The translations under genes were made by a program, and so were the position numbers. Below, piece by piece: positions 6,648 through 6,822 of a stretch of DNA of 6,822 nucleotides (positions are counted from its first letter, which is position 1; each line of letters starts with the position of its first letter). The stretch spans positions 1 to 6,822 of the forward strand of contig CALBTQ010000787.1 in assembly GCA_937967875.1 (NCBI GenBank), read 5' to 3'. The notes beneath the pieces were generated by a model that searched no databases, was not told the origin of the DNA, and worked only from the letters and a program-made list of their open reading frames with translations. Origin of the DNA: an uncultured Pseudomonadota bacterium. GTDB taxonomy: Bacteria; Lernaellota; Lernaellaia; Lernaellales; Lernaellaceae.

Positions 6648-6822
6648 ATGAAGAACGAAAATTATTTAATTTTCATTTTACTCATCATGCTTATTTCGAC
6701 AGTATCGGCGCTCGGCTGCGCTTGCGACGACGATGACGACGACAACGACGACGATAACGACCCATCCGACGACGATGATGACGACAATGACACCGGCGAT
6801 GACAACGACACCGGTGACGATG
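6648..6822 (+). CDS. Start of an Asp-rich-tether lipoprotein (truncated by window edge)
   Basis: Fifty-eight codons are visible. The protein has a signal peptide (MKNENYLIF, a hydrophobic core, SALGC) with C24 as the likely lipidated cysteine and a second cysteine at 26. From residue 27 to the edge nearly every residue is acidic or amide: 22 of 32 are Asp and 4 are Asn, with DTGDDN repeats at the end. The functional domain lies outside the window, so no activity can be named. A very strong ribosome binding site, GGGGAGGAG (6636-6644), precedes the ATG, suggesting high expression. The architecture (lipobox, Cys, acidic tether) is the same as in the GH28 lipoprotein 1.6 kb upstream, which implies a genome-wide surface-display format. 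The coding start is AT-rich, unlike the neighbouring decarboxylase. It is divergent from the decarboxylase across 199 bases. Confidence 0.85.
   Translation, partial: MKNENYLIFILLIMLISTVSALGCACDDDDDDNDDDNDPSDDDDDDNDTGDDNDTGDD
6726..6822 (+). repeat. GAC/GAT codon repeat (Asp-rich tether), open at right edge
   Basis: Near-continuous GAC/GAT codons with occasional AAC/AAT, ending in two GGC/GGT-containing DTGDDN-type units. The synonymous GAC/GAT mixing means the protein repeat is kept while the DNA is not a perfect microsatellite. Total length is unknown because it runs off the window. Confidence 0.8.

Overview
The window looks like a GC-rich, Gram-negative-type bacterial chromosome segment. 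It holds two secreted lipoproteins that carry an aspartate/asparagine-rich tether directly after the lipid-anchoring cysteine. I associate such tethers with deltaproteobacteria-like lineages and candidate phyla known mostly from metagenomes (Candidatus Lernaella-type genomes come to mind). That placement is from memory and weak; nothing in the window proves it. I saw no tRNA, rRNA, CRISPR array, insertion sequence or integrase.

Layout, left to right. (1) The N-terminal part of a leftward gene runs off the left edge (1-233) and may begin an M28-like peptidase. (2) A leftward 95-residue membrane protein (311-598) has three cysteines in a CPVCG...CP motif and a His-rich tail. (3) Divergent from it, a tight rightward operon (727-3474) encodes a 91-residue ribbon-helix-helix protein with a Cys/His-rich tail, then ZnuA-, ZnuC- and ZnuB-type subunits of a zinc (or manganese/iron) ABC importer. 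The operon's genes are 8 bases apart or overlap. The 128-base divergent gap holds a TTGACA promoter and a 10-base inverted repeat (9 of 10 positions) that brackets the -10 region, a good operator candidate. (4) A rightward GH28 polygalacturonase-family lipoprotein (3536-5026) is visibly poorer in G+C than its neighbours. (5) A leftward PLP-dependent group II decarboxylase (5057-6448) converges on it. (6) The start of a second Asp-rich lipoprotein (6648 to the right edge) diverges from the decarboxylase.

The coherent unit is region 2-3. A predicted metal-binding RHH regulator is the first gene of the importer operon it probably controls, and a small Cys/His membrane protein of unknown function sits across the promoter. 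ZnuA would capture metal in the periplasm, ZnuB pass it through the inner membrane and ZnuC supply ATP energy; no Fur/Zur-type regulator is present in the window. ZnuA has glutamate where the usual first metal-ligand histidine would be. The GH28 lipoprotein, the decarboxylase and the right-edge lipoprotein show no functional link to the importer. Every gap between genes is under 200 bases.
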